A stretch of DNA of 45,797 bases from Occallatibacter sp. Its GTDB lineage: Bacteria; Acidobacteriota; Terriglobia; Terriglobales; Acidobacteriaceae. Where the stretch lies: contig JARLGE010000346.1 in assembly GCA_031296215.1 (NCBI GenBank), positions 1 to 45,797 of the forward strand, given 5' to 3'. A model generated the notes under the pieces. That model was not told the DNA's origin and searched no databases. It was given only the letters and a program-made list of their open reading frames with translations. This document shows, one piece after another, positions 17,401 to 27,200 of this stretch. The stretch's first letter is position 1, and each line of letters starts with the position of its first letter. Made by a program: the position numbers and the translations under genes.

Positions 17401-17928
17401 TTAGCTCCGAGACGGGTAGATTCCCTGCATGGCAATGCAGAAGTTCAGGGCGACAAAGGGTGGCATATTATCGTGCGGCTGGTTGCCGCCGGCTGCAGCC
17501 ACCGCGGATGCGCTCATGTTCACGGCTCCTGTTGGCGGCGGCGCGGCATAGGCGGGCTGCTTGCCTCGCCCTCCACCCCCAAATATGGCGCCTGCCGGGC
17601 TTGGCGTTCCCTCGGTTGCGGCGCAATTGACAACATGGCTATGGCTCGGAATCTCAGTCTGCAACAGAGTCACGGTCGCCGAGCCGCCCGTCTCACCGAT
17701 GAAGTATTGAGAAAGGCCCGGGCCTTGGCCCTGATTGATCGGGAAGCAGCCCTGGAGATTGGGCAGGGCAAAGGTCGATTTTCCGTCGCCGCCATAAAAG
17801 GTTCCAACCAGGGAAAACAGAGCCGTGTTTTGCGAGATGGCCAGAAGCTGGCCGTTGCACTGCGCCCAGCCAACGGGGGCAAAGTTGAACGGGAATACCC
17901 GAATCTCTGCAACAAACTGATCGGCCAT
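17401..17928 (-). CDS. Phage tail-collar (Mdp/microcystin-dependent-type) protein, copy 3
   Basis: The protein has 175 residues and belongs to the tail-collar family, known from phage short tail fibres and from bacterial microcystin-dependent proteins. Near the N-terminus it shows EIRVFPFNFAPVGWAQCNGQ, then ALFSLVGTFYGGDG and FALPNLQG; IPSHSHV lies mid-protein, and the end is PPFVALNFCIAMQGIYPS. These are shared with the two genes upstream. A long Gly/Pro/Ala-rich insert (about 110-150) sets it apart. AAGGAAC precedes the ATG. It lies 15 bp after copy 2 and 6 bp before the GNAT gene. Family members have no signal peptide and their bacterial role is not established. Confidence 0.9.
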   Translation of the reverse strand: MADQFVAEIRVFPFNFAPVGWAQCNGQLLAISQNTALFSLVGTFYGGDGKSTFALPNLQGCFPINQGQGPGLSQYFIGETGGSATVTLLQTEIPSHSHVVNCAATEGTPSPAGAIFGGGGRGKQPAYAAPPPTGAVNMSASAVAAAGGNQPHDNMPPFVALNFCIAMQGIYPSRS

Positions 17929-17943
17929 GGCTCAAGTTCCTTT

Positions 17944-18441
17944 CTAGTTCCGCGAGGGGAAGATGCCTTGGACTGCCATAACGAAATTCATCACCAGGTA
18001 GGGCGGCTGGTTGGGATGCGGCTGCCCCCCGCCGGTCTGTGTGACGGCTTTCACGCTCATGGTTGCGTTGCCGCTTGCAGCAAAAGGATTCTGTGCCGAG
18101 TCCGCCCACGCGTTTCCCGCCGCGGGTTCCAGGTTCGCCACCGTGGAAACGCCAACAGCCTGGTGCGTGTGGGAGGGTATCTGGGTGGAGTTCAGCGTGA
18201 CATTGCCTTCCCCGCCGGTCTGCCCCTGGACATACCCGTTTCCCACATGGATGGGGGTAGCCCCTTGCAAATTAGGCAGGGCAAAGTTTGTCGTCCCATT
18301 GCCGCCATAAAAAGTGCCGATCAGCGAGAACAAGGCCTGGTTCTGGTTGATCGGCAGCACTTGTCCGTTGCACATCACCCAACCCTTAGGCGCAAAGCCG
18401 AAGCTCACAAGCCTGATCTCGGATAAATACGGGGTTCCCAT
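17944..18441 (-). CDS. Phage tail-collar (Mdp-type) protein, copy 2
   Basis: I start this 165-residue protein at ATG 18441 (MGTPYLSEIRLVSFGF), preceded by GGAAGGGAG. The frame stays open upstream but would encode an Arg/Ser-rich non-domain sequence overlapping copy 1. It has the same order of elements: FAPKGWVMCNGQVLPINQNQ, ALFSLIGTFYGGNG, FALPNLQGATPIHVG, then IPSHTHQ and QPPYLVMNFVMAVQGIFPS. It is the middle gene of three tandem paralogues, about 40 bp after copy 1 and 15 bp before copy 3. The divergence between copies suggests an old triplication with distinct roles, for example a heteromeric assembly (inference). Confidence 0.9.
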   Translation of the reverse strand: MGTPYLSEIRLVSFGFAPKGWVMCNGQVLPINQNQALFSLIGTFYGGNGTTNFALPNLQGATPIHVGNGYVQGQTGGEGNVTLNSTQIPSHTHQAVGVSTVANLEPAAGNAWADSAQNPFAASGNATMSVKAVTQTGGGQPHPNQPPYLVMNFVMAVQGIFPSRN

Positions 18442-18481
18442 ACACACTCCCTTCCTGGTCGTCTGCTGCTTCCTGGCCCTG

Positions 18482-18994
18482 CTAGTTTTGCGACGGAAAG
18501 ATTCCGAACAGCGAAATGACGAAGTTGATGGACAAATAGGGGGGTATGTTGTTATGCGGTTGCGATCCGCCGGAATTCTGCAACAGGACATTCGACATTT
18601 GGGTGGTTGGCGCAGCGGCGGAAAACTGATCGAGCGGCGAGTCGGCCCAGACACCTCCGGACGGGCTGGCCTGGGTTCCCACTCCCGATTGCGCGTTCAG
18701 AAGGTGCGCATGGGCAGGCATCTGACTGACCTGGAGGGTGACATTCTCGACCCCGGCAAGCTGCCCAATGACGAAAGTGCCCTGACTGCTGCTCCCCTGG
18801 TGAACAGGGATGCGGCTCTGCAGGTTGGGAAGAGCGAAGGTGTTCTGGCCGTCTCCGCCATAGGTGGTGCCAATCAGGTTGAAGAGCGTGTCGTTCTCGG
18901 AGATTGCCAACAACTGCCCGTCGCAGAGCGCCCAGCCTACCGGGGCAAAACTAAAGCCGACCATGCGTATTTCACCGACATACGGTTGGGACAT
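18482..18994 (-). CDS. Phage tail-collar (Mdp-type) protein, copy 1
   Basis: This 170-residue protein is first of the minus-strand cluster. It begins SQPYVGEIRMVGFSFAPVGWALCDGQ and continues with TLFNLIGTTYGGDG, FALPNLQSRIPVHQG, MPAHAHLL and a terminal PPYLSINFVISLFGIFPS. GGAGGAG precedes the ATG. A consensus-like promoter lies about 290 bp upstream (19288-19316). As in the other two copies, the histidine-containing PxHxH segment is kept; in related proteins similar histidines have been proposed to bind metal, which I cannot test here. Confidence 0.9.
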   Translation of the reverse strand: MSQPYVGEIRMVGFSFAPVGWALCDGQLLAISENDTLFNLIGTTYGGDGQNTFALPNLQSRIPVHQGSSSQGTFVIGQLAGVENVTLQVSQMPAHAHLLNAQSGVGTQASPSGGVWADSPLDQFSAAAPTTQMSNVLLQNSGGSQPHNNIPPYLSINFVISLFGIFPSQN

Positions 18995-19537
18995 CGATCT
19001 CCTCCTCCGCGCACATCAAAGGTGTTTTGATAACCGCCCGGTCTCAACGTGCAAGCCTACTATACCCTGCACTACTCCAGGCCGCGATGCAGCTACCCAT
19101 CGCCCTTCCATTCACCAAGAGCCCTTAGTGCCAACCGCAGATTTACTTCGCGCCGGCAGATTCAGAGCTGTCCCTCTCCCGCGCACGTCCGCGAATCAGA
19201 ATCAATCGAACGCCAACTTCGGCAACTGCCACCGGAGAGGAAGAAGTAGGGAAAGGGAGAATCAACAGACTTTTTGACCGCAGCCCGATGCTATCCGGGA
19301 GTCCCATGCCTGTCAAGGGGAACTTTTTCGGCGCCGGTCCGGAGTGAAGCGATGAGCAGCAACCAATGCCGCGGGTGAATGAGGACTCTCATCATTCTCA
19401 GATTGTCTGCGAGCGTCCACCGACTTCAAGCCTTCTCTCGTGTTGCATCACGGCTTGAACCATACACATCCAGCCCCGTCGAATGGATTGCATCGCGCCT
19501 GGCCGCGGTTTGGTATCCCGGATTGTGTTGTTGAGGA
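18995..19537. other. Intergenic region with the tail-collar operon promoter
   Basis: No gene is visible in these 543 bases. The minus strand holds a promoter-like TTGACA-N17-TAGCAT (19316-19288). Near the end of the receptor gene, an inverted repeat with 8-base arms (19425-19432, TTCAAGCC; 19452-19459, GGCTTGAA) and a 19-base loop may help end its transcript, though no T-run follows. Confidence 0.45.
19288..19316 (-). promoter_or_regulatory. Sigma-70-like promoter for the tail-collar operon
   Basis: On the minus strand a perfect -35 TTGACA (19316-19311) is followed after exactly 17 bases by TAGCAT (19293-19288), four of six matches to the -10 consensus. It faces the tail-collar genes and would start transcription near 19281, leaving a leader of roughly 287 bases. 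A leader that long could hold regulation, but I identified no known riboswitch in it. Confidence 0.4.
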
Positions 19538-22480
19538 TTACTTCTCACGGTTGGAGGTCCAGCGAATCCCGCCCGCGTAGGTGGGATGATAGTACTCGCG
19601 CTGCACGACATATTGCGGGCTGCCGTTGTAGAAGCCGAAGACTTCGTTGTTCAGGTTCAAGCCGTAGGCATAAACCTGGAAGCCCCACGGCAGCTTGTAG
19701 CTGGCCTGGGTGTCGAACTGGTAGTGGGCGTAGAGGTAGTTGTCGCCAGCCGGGCCGGCTGTCCCGCCGGCTTGAGGATTGGGTATCGTCTGTTGTGAGC
19801 CGTCGGGGTTGAGGATCGGATTGCCGCTTGAATCGGTGGCGTAGGCAAGATTCTCGTACTGATAGGCGTAGATCATCTTGTCGTCGAAGGTCATCCCCAC
19901 ACGCATCGAAAAGCGCTTGGTGTCGAAGGTGGGGCTGATGTTCCAACTATTGGGAGCCTGCCTAAGCATCGCTGGACTGTCAGTCCGTAGAGGATCGACA
20001 TTGGTGGCTTGCGAGGCGGTATAGCTGTAGTTCGCCGCAATGCCAGAGCCCCTCAGTACACCCGGCAGGTAGGTAAGCCGTTGCTGATAACTGAATTCAA
20101 CACCCTGCACATGCGCACTACCGGCATTAATCGGCTGGGTCACCAGCGTCTTCGCGGTGGATGGATTCGGGCTGGGATTGTACGGAGTACTGGCAAGTAA
20201 GCTCTGCAATGTGACGATCGGATTTGAAAGATCCTTGTAGAAGTAGCCGGCCTGAAGCAAGCCGGTATTGCTGAAGGAGCGCTCGTAGAGGATATCGTAG
20301 TTGTTGGCGTGCTCGTCCTTCAGGTTTGGGTTCCCGACACTGACGGTATTCGGATTCTGGTTGGTGACCGGCTTTCCGACGGCCTTTGTGATGTCCTGGG
20401 GGTCTGGACGAGAGAGACCCCGGCCATAAACGAGACGCAGGTCCGAGTCCTTGTCCACGGCAAAGCGAAGCGAGCCGCTGGGCAAAACGTCGGAATAGTC
20501 GCCACCGGCCTTGAAAGTCAAGGCTCCAGTGGTCTTGTCAAAGCTGGTCGTATCCACATGAGTTCTTTCAATGCGCAATCCGGTAACCAAACGAACCCGG
20601 CTGGCAAGTTCGATGGTGTTCATGAAGTAGAAGGCTGGAATCCGCTCGATCAGGTCAAAGTTGCCCTTATTCGGGCCTTGGTCGGTGTTGAACAGCAGCT
20701 GAGACTGGTTGGCATTCACCCATCCCCGCATCTTGCCCCAATCGGTTACCGTACCGTAGGCTTCGCCATTGTATTTGTAGGTCTTGTCGTAGTAGTTCGC
20801 GTCGGTAAAGGTGCTGTCCCATTCCGGATGCGCCGAAATCGGAATCGGGATCGGATCTCCATCGCTTAGATTGAGTGTGTTCCCATTGATGACCGGCTCG
20901 GGATTGTCAGAGCTGTAAGCCGGCGTAGTCCAGTATGTGTCATACGTGTCGTCGAACTTGTGGGCATCCCGGATCTTGGCGCCGACCTCGAAGGTACCGA
21001 AGTGAGTGCCCACACGGTATGTTCTGGCGTAGGATCCTGACGCCTGCAAATTGAGTTGCACACTTTGGCCAAAGGTAGGAATGTCGTACTCGGTGAGGCC
21101 GTAGTTGTTGCGATCGTAGGCGTTATCTGCGCCGGATCCAAAGCAACCTCCCCAGCCCGGCCGATTGACGCTGACTCCCGGCACGTTCACGCAGGTGTCG
21201 CTCTGGTCGCCCGTCCACAGGTAATTTGCGCCACCGCTTCCACTCAGCGATCTGGAGCGCGAAACAGACGCGCCCCAAAGAATGGTTGAGGCGTTGAAAA
21301 CATGCTTGCCTTGAAGGGCCAGACTGCCCACGGCCATATTCGGACGACGCCAGTCCTGGCCGTACCCAGGAGCCGCGCCATCGTTCATCGTGAATACCCA
21401 CTTATGACCCCAGTTACGAAAAGTGGAAAAAAGTTCGCGGAGAGAGATGTTGGAGCCTTCATTCAGCTTGTAATCGACGCTACCGGTTGCGCCCCAGCGG
21501 GTGCGGTCATAAACGTAGTCGCGAATATCCATGCCGTCGTAATGCGGAGTTACGCTGCTTGCCGTGGGAACAGGTTCGATGTCGTTGATGCCGCGGCCGT
21601 TGTAGTCGTAGGTGCCGCCGATGAGGACGCCCAGCTTCTTGTCGCTGAGGAAGCGCTTGCCGATCGTGCCGCCCATCGTGTCCACTTCACGGCCGCCGAT
21701 GATGGGCGTGTAGCCGCCTACGCCGTAGAGTGTCATGGATGGTGTGTCGCCTGCTGTCTTGGTCACCAGGTTCACCGAGCCGCCGATGCCGTCGGCGTCG
21801 ATGTTGGCTTGCAGCGTCTTGTTGATTTCAACCGAGTCCACCAGGGCAGAGGCGATGGTGTCGAGCTTGATCTGGCGAACACCGGATTCCGGCGATGGAA
21901 CCGTGACACCGTCGATCATGGTGTTGCTCAAGCGCGGTTCGGTGCCGCGGATCTGCACGTACTTGCCCTCGCCCTCGTCGCGTTCGATGGTGACCGAAGC
22001 CATGCGGCCGAGTGCATCGGCAATGTTGGCGTTGGGCAAGGAGACTATCACTTCGGCCGGCAGCACCTGCAGGATATTCTCCGCCGCAAGGGTGCGATTG
22101 ATGGCCTCCGCCTCGCCGAAGGGGCGATCCGCAGTGACGATGACCTGGTCACTCACGTTTCCAACCTTCAGAACGGCGTCAATGCGTGCAGTTTGCCCCG
22201 CTACGACCGTTACTGCGCCGTTGTAGGGAGCAAAGCCGACGTAGGAGATAGTTACGGCGTATGTACCCGGGTCCACTGCGGTGACGGTGAACTCGCCTTG
22301 TCCATCTGTGGTGATGGGCCGGATCTGGGGTTGCAGAGTGATCTTGGCGCCCTGAAGGACCGCTCCTGCCGAGTCCTTGACCACACCGCCGATGACGCCT
22401 TTGCCGGATTGGCCAAATACCGAGACGAAAGCCAACAGACTGAAAAGAAGGATGGAAAGAGAAAAGGATCGTTTACTCAT
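19538..22480 (-). CDS. TonB-dependent receptor with N-terminal carboxypeptidase-regulatory-like domain
   Basis: This outer-membrane active transporter has 980 residues. I start it at ATG 22480 (MSKRSFSLSILLFSLLAFVSVFGQ), a signal peptide preceded by GAGGAG; the frame extends further up without such support. A carboxypeptidase-regulatory-like beta-sandwich (about 25-105, GVIGGVVKDSAGAVLQGAK to YVGFAPYNG) precedes the plug. The plug contains LPNANIADALGRM, YVQIRGTEPRLSNTMIDG and ADGIGGSVNLVTK (about 150-245). These are hallmarks of the large receptor group found in Xanthomonas/Caulobacter-type genomes, often for carbohydrates. The remaining 700 residues form the barrel, with the late GLSRPDPQDI region and a DEHANNYDILYER strand. 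The protein ends in SNREK, not the aromatic residue usual for barrels, so a few residues may extend beyond the last strand. Substrate unknown. It follows a decayed gene and seems monocistronic. Confidence 0.92.
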   Translation of the reverse strand: MSKRSFSLSILLFSLLAFVSVFGQSGKGVIGGVVKDSAGAVLQGAKITLQPQIRPITTDGQGEFTVTAVDPGTYAVTISYVGFAPYNGAVTVVAGQTARIDAVLKVGNVSDQVIVTADRPFGEAEAINRTLAAENILQVLPAEVIVSLPNANIADALGRMASVTIERDEGEGKYVQIRGTEPRLSNTMIDGVTVPSPESGVRQIKLDTIASALVDSVEINKTLQANIDADGIGGSVNLVTKTAGDTPSMTLYGVGGYTPIIGGREVDTMGGTIGKRFLSDKKLGVLIGGTYDYNGRGINDIEPVPTASSVTPHYDGMDIRDYVYDRTRWGATGSVDYKLNEGSNISLRELFSTFRNWGHKWVFTMNDGAAPGYGQDWRRPNMAVGSLALQGKHVFNASTILWGASVSRSRSLSGSGGANYLWTGDQSDTCVNVPGVSVNRPGWGGCFGSGADNAYDRNNYGLTEYDIPTFGQSVQLNLQASGSYARTYRVGTHFGTFEVGAKIRDAHKFDDTYDTYWTTPAYSSDNPEPVINGNTLNLSDGDPIPIPISAHPEWDSTFTDANYYDKTYKYNGEAYGTVTDWGKMRGWVNANQSQLLFNTDQGPNKGNFDLIERIPAFYFMNTIELASRVRLVTGLRIERTHVDTTSFDKTTGALTFKAGGDYSDVLPSGSLRFAVDKDSDLRLVYGRGLSRPDPQDITKAVGKPVTNQNPNTVSVGNPNLKDEHANNYDILYERSFSNTGLLQAGYFYKDLSNPIVTLQSLLASTPYNPSPNPSTAKTLVTQPINAGSAHVQGVEFSYQQRLTYLPGVLRGSGIAANYSYTASQATNVDPLRTDSPAMLRQAPNSWNISPTFDTKRFSMRVGMTFDDKMIYAYQYENLAYATDSSGNPILNPDGSQQTIPNPQAGGTAGPAGDNYLYAHYQFDTQASYKLPWGFQVYAYGLNLNNEVFGFYNGSPQYVVQREYYHPTYAGGIRWTSNREK

Positions 22481-23338
22481 GGCACTCCTCATCCCGGCAT
22501 TGCACCGGAAGCTGAAAAAGAAACACGATCGTTTGCTCAACCCGCGCGGAGCCTTGGCGGCCGTCTGCAAGTTGCGGCAACAATCTAGTGAATTCTCCCC
22601 AAGATTGGCAGGAACAGATTACGTGCATGTGAATGCGGAATGAAAGTGCGGTTGCGTCTATGTAGTTGCTTTTGAACACGGGCTTTCGCTGCAGGGGAGG
22701 GGCTTTCCCGTCGAGAGAGTTTTCATTGGAGGGATCGGCAGGAATGCGGTTCTGCTTTCGCGCGCAGACCGTCCCTGCCGGCTGATATGGGGGATCGGAT
22801 ACGGCGCGCGCATAGGCGATAAGCGCCCGGACATCTGCCGCGCTGAGGGTATTTCCGTAGCGCGGCATCAACGCCGAAACAGCGCCCGGCCTCCACGCAA
22901 AACGATCGACGTCAGGTCGGCACCGCTCATCTTGTTCAGCGTGCCGCCGTCGGTGAACGGATGCGGCTTGACCTCAAGGTTGTCGTAGTTGGAAACGGGC
23001 TCCGGCGACGACTCCGGATCGTGGCAGCGGCTGCAATACTTGTCCGCAAGGATGAACCCTACGCGTTGCTGGTAGTCAAGCGCCGTTTCCACGATGTCCA
23101 CAGATAAGGGCTTGGCCTTGCCAGGAGTTACGGCGCTGAACTGGTAGCGCCCCGCGATCATCCCCGGAGTCACGGATGTGGCTGCCTGTCCGCTGAAGTT
23201 GGTGAGCACTGCGGCGGGATCGAAGCGGACACCGGCGGTGCCGTGAAACTCTACCAGCGCGCCGGGAACGGCTGTCCCTTGATCGTCGTTGACCTGTGCC
23301 ACAAGCGGGTCCCTGAGCGCGGTGCCGGTGACGCCCAC
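22473..23338 (-). pseudogene. Broken cytochrome c / Ig-like domain gene (frameshift, 5'-truncated)
   Basis: From GTG 23338 the frame encodes an Ig-like/bacterial-surface domain (GTALRDPLVAQVNDDQG, VPGALVEFHG) and then a c-type haem site CSRCH in DKYCSRCHDPES. The frame stops shortly after LTSIVLRGG at 22868. The expected continuation RPGAVSALMPRYGNTLSAADVRALIAYARAVSDPPY, the end of a mono-haem domain with its methionine ligand, lies in another frame from about 22890 onward. Adding one base in the run near 22884-22893 would join them exactly. Upstream of GTG 23338 an in-frame stop lies only 18 bases away (23357-23359) and there is no signal peptide, which a cytochrome c needs, so the 5' end is also missing. 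The tail after about 22740 is unconserved and overlaps the receptor start. It was probably a periplasmic electron carrier. Confidence 0.75.
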
Positions 23339-23409
23339 CTGATGGTCCCGGCAGGATCAAAAGGGCTGGGGTTTTATGACCTTGTTTCGCGTCACATCAA
23401 GGGAGGGTC

Positions 23410-24193
23410 TTGAAGCTGTCTCTTTCCGCAATCCTGATGGCCGGCCCGGCCCTGCCGCTGGCCCGCGCGCAGGGCAACTACGAGATTCAGGTTTACGGCG
23501 CGGAAACCGTGGCGCCGCGCACCACCATGGTCGAGTTGCACTCCAACTTCACCGTCGACGGGCAACGCAAGACCATCGGCGGCATGGCGCCCACCTACCA
23601 CGCCGAATACGAGACCATTGAAATCACGCAGGGGATCAACGACTGGTCCGAGGTCGGCTTTAATATCTTCACCAGCGAGCGGAGCGGCCCGGGCGTGCAG
23701 TGGGTCGGCGACCACATCCGCCCCCGCGTTCGCGTTCCGGAGAAGTGGCGCTGGCCTTTCGGTGTAAGCCTCTCCATGGAGAGGCTATCAGCGCGCGCTC
23801 TTCTCGCGCGACCCCTGGACCTGGGAGATTCGCCCCATTTTCGATAAGACCAAAAGGCGAGGGTACTTCGCCGTCAACCCTGCTCTGGAGCGCACCTGGC
23901 ATGGCCCCGACGTCAATCTGGGCCTGGACTTTTCGCCTGCCGTCAAAATCAGTTACGACTTCACCAAGAAGATCACCGGCGGTTTCGAATACTACGCCGA
24001 TTATGGCAGCATCACGAAGATCGCCAGTCTGCATATTCAACAGCAGCAGTTGTTTTCCGCCATCGATCTCAACGTCAGCCCAGACTGGGAGATCAACTTC
24101 GGCGTCGGCCCCACCGCGGCCACCGACCACTGGATCGTCAAGGGCATCGTCGGATGCCGCTTCGAATGGGGCCGAAAACACCACGACAAGTAA
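23410..24193 (+). pseudogene. Frameshifted exported barrel-like protein of unknown function
   Basis: The first frame (from TTG 23410) gives a signal peptide (LSAILMAGPALPLARAQG), then NYEIQVYGAETVAPRTTMVELHSNF and EITQGINDWSEVGFNIF, up to FGVSLSME near 23780. The continuation is in the next frame: GYQRALFSRDPWTWEIRPIFD, WYFAVNP-like YFAVNPALERTWHG, DFTKKITGGFEYYADYGS and a final GVGPTAATDHWIVKGIVG-x-RFEWG, to TAA 24191-24193. Two bases lost (or one gained) near 23779-23782 explain the break. I recognise the sequence as a conserved acidobacterial hypothetical whose alternating strands look like an outer-membrane barrel. Only about 70 bp separate it from the broken cytochrome gene, so both members of this divergent pair are damaged. 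Confidence 0.7.
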
Positions 24194-24283
24194 GAGGCTC
24201 GAAGAAAGCCGTGGAATCTCCGTTCGTACCAACCTGCTCTTCAACTGGCGCAAGCGCACCATCCCATCCCAGCCGGAAAGGCG

Positions 24284-27200
24284 CTAAGATGCTGCGATCT
24301 CCTTGGAGGTGAGCAGAAAGTAAACCACCGGCGTAACCACCAGGCTGAGAAGCATGGAAATGCTCAATCCTCCAATGACCGCGATAGCCAGGGGCTGAAG
24401 CATCTGCGAGCCCGCTCCGAGAGCAAAGGCCAGCGGCAGCATACCGCAGACGGCCGCAATGGCAGTCATGACGATGGGCCTCAGCCGGCGCTGCGCCGCA
24501 TGGAGCATTGCCTCCCTGGCCGAAGCCCCTTCGGCGCGGAACTTCTGGTCGGCATCGAGGAGCAGAATGCCGTTCTTGGCGACGATGCCTATGACCATGA
24601 TGAGACCCATGAAGGATGCTACGTTGAAGGTTGTCCGAGTGATCAGAAGAGCCAGAATCACACCGGAGATCGACAGAACCGACGAAGTAAGAATGGCGAT
24701 GGGCGCGGGGAAATTGCGGAACTCGGTTAGCAGGACTCCAAACACCAGCGCCAATGCCAAGAGCAAAACCCTAAACAGGTCACGGAAGGACTTCTGCTTC
24801 TCCTCATACGTGCCGCCGTATTCCACGCGCACCGAAGCGGGCAGATGCATTCCGGCGACCGTCTGCTGAACCTTGGTCATCGCGGTACCCAAATCCGACC
24901 CTTCCAGGCGCCCAGTCACCACCACGAGCCGTTGCAGATTCTCGCGCCGAATTTCGTTCTGCGGCGGCAACTCTTCGATGGTTGCCAGGGAAAACAGCGT
25001 GCTGGTGCGGCCGGCGCTGCTATTGAATACGGTGTTTTGAATCGCGTCGAGCGAAGCGCGGTGCTCGTCCCCGAGGCGGACGCGAATCGTATAAGGCCGG
25101 CCGTTGGATATGAGCGGATCGGTGGTTGTCACTCCGTCCAGAATGGACGTTGCGTCCAACGCGACTTCAGTCGGGGTGAAGCCCATGCGCGCGGCAACAA
25201 CCGGATCAACCTGGAAATTGGTTGCCGGGCCGCTCAGCGTATTGTCGATGCCGTTCTCCACATCCACCACGCCCTGGATCTTGCCAATGGCGTCGCCTAC
25301 CCTGGGCCCAAGCTGCTCGAGCAGCGCCGGATCGTCGGCATAAATCTTGATCTGAATCGGCTCTGGCGCATTGGAGAGGTCGCCGATCATATCCTGAAGG
25401 ACCTGGATAAACTCGACGTCCAACTCCGGCTCTGAGGATTTAATCTGGCGGCGCACATCTTTCATCACTTCGTCGATCCCACGGCCTCGCCTGGCCTTCA
25501 GCTTTACCGTGAAGTCGCCCGTGTTGGCCTCGGTTACTGCCGCCAGCCCCATCTGCAAGCCGGTGCGCCGCGAAGTGATCTCCACTTCCGGCGCAGAGCG
25601 AAGGATGCGCTCCACGTGCTCCAGAACCCGATTTGTCTCGCTCAAGGAACTTCCGGCCGGCATGATGTAGTCGAGAATGAAACCGCCTTCATCCATCTCG
25701 GGAAGGAGGTCGGAACCAAGCGCTTTGTAACCGGCCCACGTGCCCACGACCAGCAGCAGGCACGCCACCCCAAGACCCAATGGCCTGCTCAGCGACCAGT
25801 CCAAAAGTCTGCGGTGAATCTGAATTACACGGTTCATCCATTTGCCTGCCTCGTGGCCATGACGTCCATCATGGTTGCGCCGCTCCCTCAGCAGCACCAG
25901 GCTCAACCCCGGCGTCCATGTGAGCGCCAGCACCAGTGACGTTAGAAGGGCCGCGGTCATGGTGATTGCCAGCGCCCTGAAGAAGCTGCCCGTCACGCCG
26001 CTCACCGAGACCAGGGGGAGAAAGACGACCACGGGCGTAATCGTGGAGCCGATCAGAGGCGTCGTAATCTCGCTCAACGCCCTTCGCACTGCACCAACGC
26101 GAGGTTCGCCCGCATCGCGGTGCAGCACTATGTTCTCAACGACAACGATGGCGTCGTCGATGACCAGCCCGATTGCTGCAGCCAGTCCGCCCAGCGTCAT
26201 CAGGTTGAAGCTCTGGCCGATCAGCCAAAGAACCAGCACCGTAACCGCAATGGTCACCGGGATCACCAACCCCGCGATCAATGAGGAGGTCCAGTCGCGC
26301 AGGAACAGGAAGAGAATGACACAGGCCAGAATGAGGCCAATGAAGATCGCGTCGCGCACACTGGAGATGCTGTCGCGCACCAGTTGCGACTGATCGTAGA
26401 ATGGTTCGAGTCTTACGCCCGGCGGCAGCTTGCGCTCTAAGTCTTTCACTTGCGCTGCTACCGCGTCGGCCACAGCGACGGTGTTGCTCGAGGGCTGCCG
26501 CGCAATGTTCAACAACACCGCGGCTTTCCCGTTGGCGGTCACTGTGGTGTAGACGGGCATGGTGGCCCGCTCCACCGTGGCCACATCTGCCAATCGGACG
26601 GGCGCGCCGGCCGGCGTGCTCTTCACCACAAGTTGCCGCAACTGATCAGCGTCATGAACCTGCGCGCCTACCAGGCCCAGAATCAGTTGATGATTCGCTT
26701 CATACAGGCCGGGAGAGTCAACGATGTTCGAAGCCTGAATTGCGTTCACGAGGTCCGGAATAGTCACGCTCGCGTTTTGCAACAGCGTGAGGTTGGGCAC
26801 TACGTGAAACTCCGGTACCTGTCCGCCCTGGACCGTGACCGTGCTCACGCCAGCGACGCGATTCAAAGGCGGTTTCAGATCGTAGGTGGCAATCTCCCAT
26901 AGCCGGGTCTGCGGCACAGTGTCCGACGTGAGGCTATAACCAAGAATTGGAAACGTGGCAAAGGTCAGGCGATTGGTTGTCACCTTCGCGGTCGAGGGAA
27001 GCGTCTGCTCCACCTTTGCCAGCGCGGCGTCCACCAGCTGAAGTTGGTGGAACATATCCACGTTCCAGTCGAAGAAAAGACTGATCTCGGCTGAACCGCG
27101 ACTGGTGGTGGAGCGTACGGTGAGCAGTCCCGGCACGGAGTTGACCGCGTCTTCAATCGGCTTGGTGATGGTGACCTGCATCTGCTCCACAGGCATCACG

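Noticed and set aside
16663-18426. A 587-residue plus-strand frame over the GNAT and tail-collar genes
   Set aside because: It is opposite to genes with clear GNAT and collar motifs and shows only arginine/histidine-rich shadow sequence.
16063-18994. A prophage or phage-tail remnant
   Set aside because: Only collar-family proteins occur; no terminase, capsid, portal, sheath, integrase or lysis gene is present, and the neighbours are bacterial.
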